This document shows, in pieces, positions 53,475 to 53,562 of a DNA stretch of 53,562 nucleotides. Source of the stretch: a virus; the IMG/VR virus record IMGVR_UViG_3300010413_000045, positions 1-53,562 of that record. One strand, 5' to 3'. The position numbers and the translations under genes were made by a program. Each line of letters opens with the position of its first letter. Position 1 is the first letter of the stretch. The notes beneath the pieces were generated by a model. The model made no database searches. It saw nothing but the letters and a program-made list of their open reading frames with translations, and was not told where the DNA came from.

Positions 53475-53562
53475 GACAAAATGATAGAACCGATTGAATC
53501 AATGCGGTTCCGTTGAAAGAGTTGATAAAAGCCATATAGAGATAATGCAATTAAGGAATAAA
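53419..53562. repeat. Terminal direct repeat, right copy
   Basis: Identical to 1-144 over its whole length. See the left copy for interpretation; features here are the same molecule positions counted twice. Confidence 0.95.

Overview
This window is an essentially complete genome of a tailed bacteriophage with a contractile tail (myovirus morphology). Its first 144 bases recur exactly as its last 144, and a reading frame runs through the join, so the sequence is a circular assembly or a circularly permuted genome of about 53,418 unique bases. The virion genes follow the Mu-like tail plan: sheath, tube, frameshifted tail chaperone, tape measure, gpN-like circularisation protein, gpP-like hub with LysM, then gp45, gp46, gp47 and gp48 homologues and fibres. 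The head is HK97-like: portal, Mu F-like protein, protease and major capsid. I see no transposase, integrase or lysogeny module, so a virulent or plasmid-like lifestyle is more likely than a Mu-like one. A two-TM holin, an amidase and spanin-like proteins point to a host with an outer membrane. The host taxon cannot be read from the sequence.

Layout. (1) 52156 across the join to 1316, plus strand: a train of very small early genes, many with Cys pairs, ending in a terminator. (2) 24870 down to 1269, minus strand: DNA methyltransferase, replication initiator with an internal repeat cluster that may be the origin, TerS, a C5-cytosine methyltransferase, TerL, portal, head genes, connectors, sheath, tube, and a lysis block with two coiled-coil genes in overlapping frames. 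One plus-strand acetyltransferase gene with its own promoter and terminator, and a tRNA-Thr, interrupt this block. (3) 24976-39704, plus strand: ribbon-helix-helix protein, three HNH-type endonucleases, VRR-NUC nuclease, MazG-like pyrophosphatase, SF2 helicase, a tRNA-Leu-like gene, a putative annealing protein, a single-chain SbcD-SbcC (Mre11-Rad50) fusion, an SSB-like protein and a lipoprotein. (4) 52044 down to 39737, minus strand: tail assembly and baseplate, with two fibre paralogues, an SGNH hydrolase and an EF-hand protein.

Regulation is unusually visible. Two divergent promoter regions (24.9 kb and 52.1 kb) each place outward TTGACA boxes inside a perfect inverted repeat. Three plus-strand promoters share TTGCAY, a 17-base spacer rich in TGTG, and an extended -10. 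Several early genes share the leader AAGCGAGGTATTT.

The most striking element is a pair of roughly 80-nt leaders, before the cytosine methyltransferase gene (20374-20455, minus) and before an HNH gene (30695-30774, plus). They have the same three-way-junction geometry, compensatory changes in every helix, and a P3 loop complementary to two tandem copies of a segment in the tail, the second of which is the Shine-Dalgarno sequence. I do not recognise this as a known riboswitch class. It is the best candidate here for an undescribed regulatory system.
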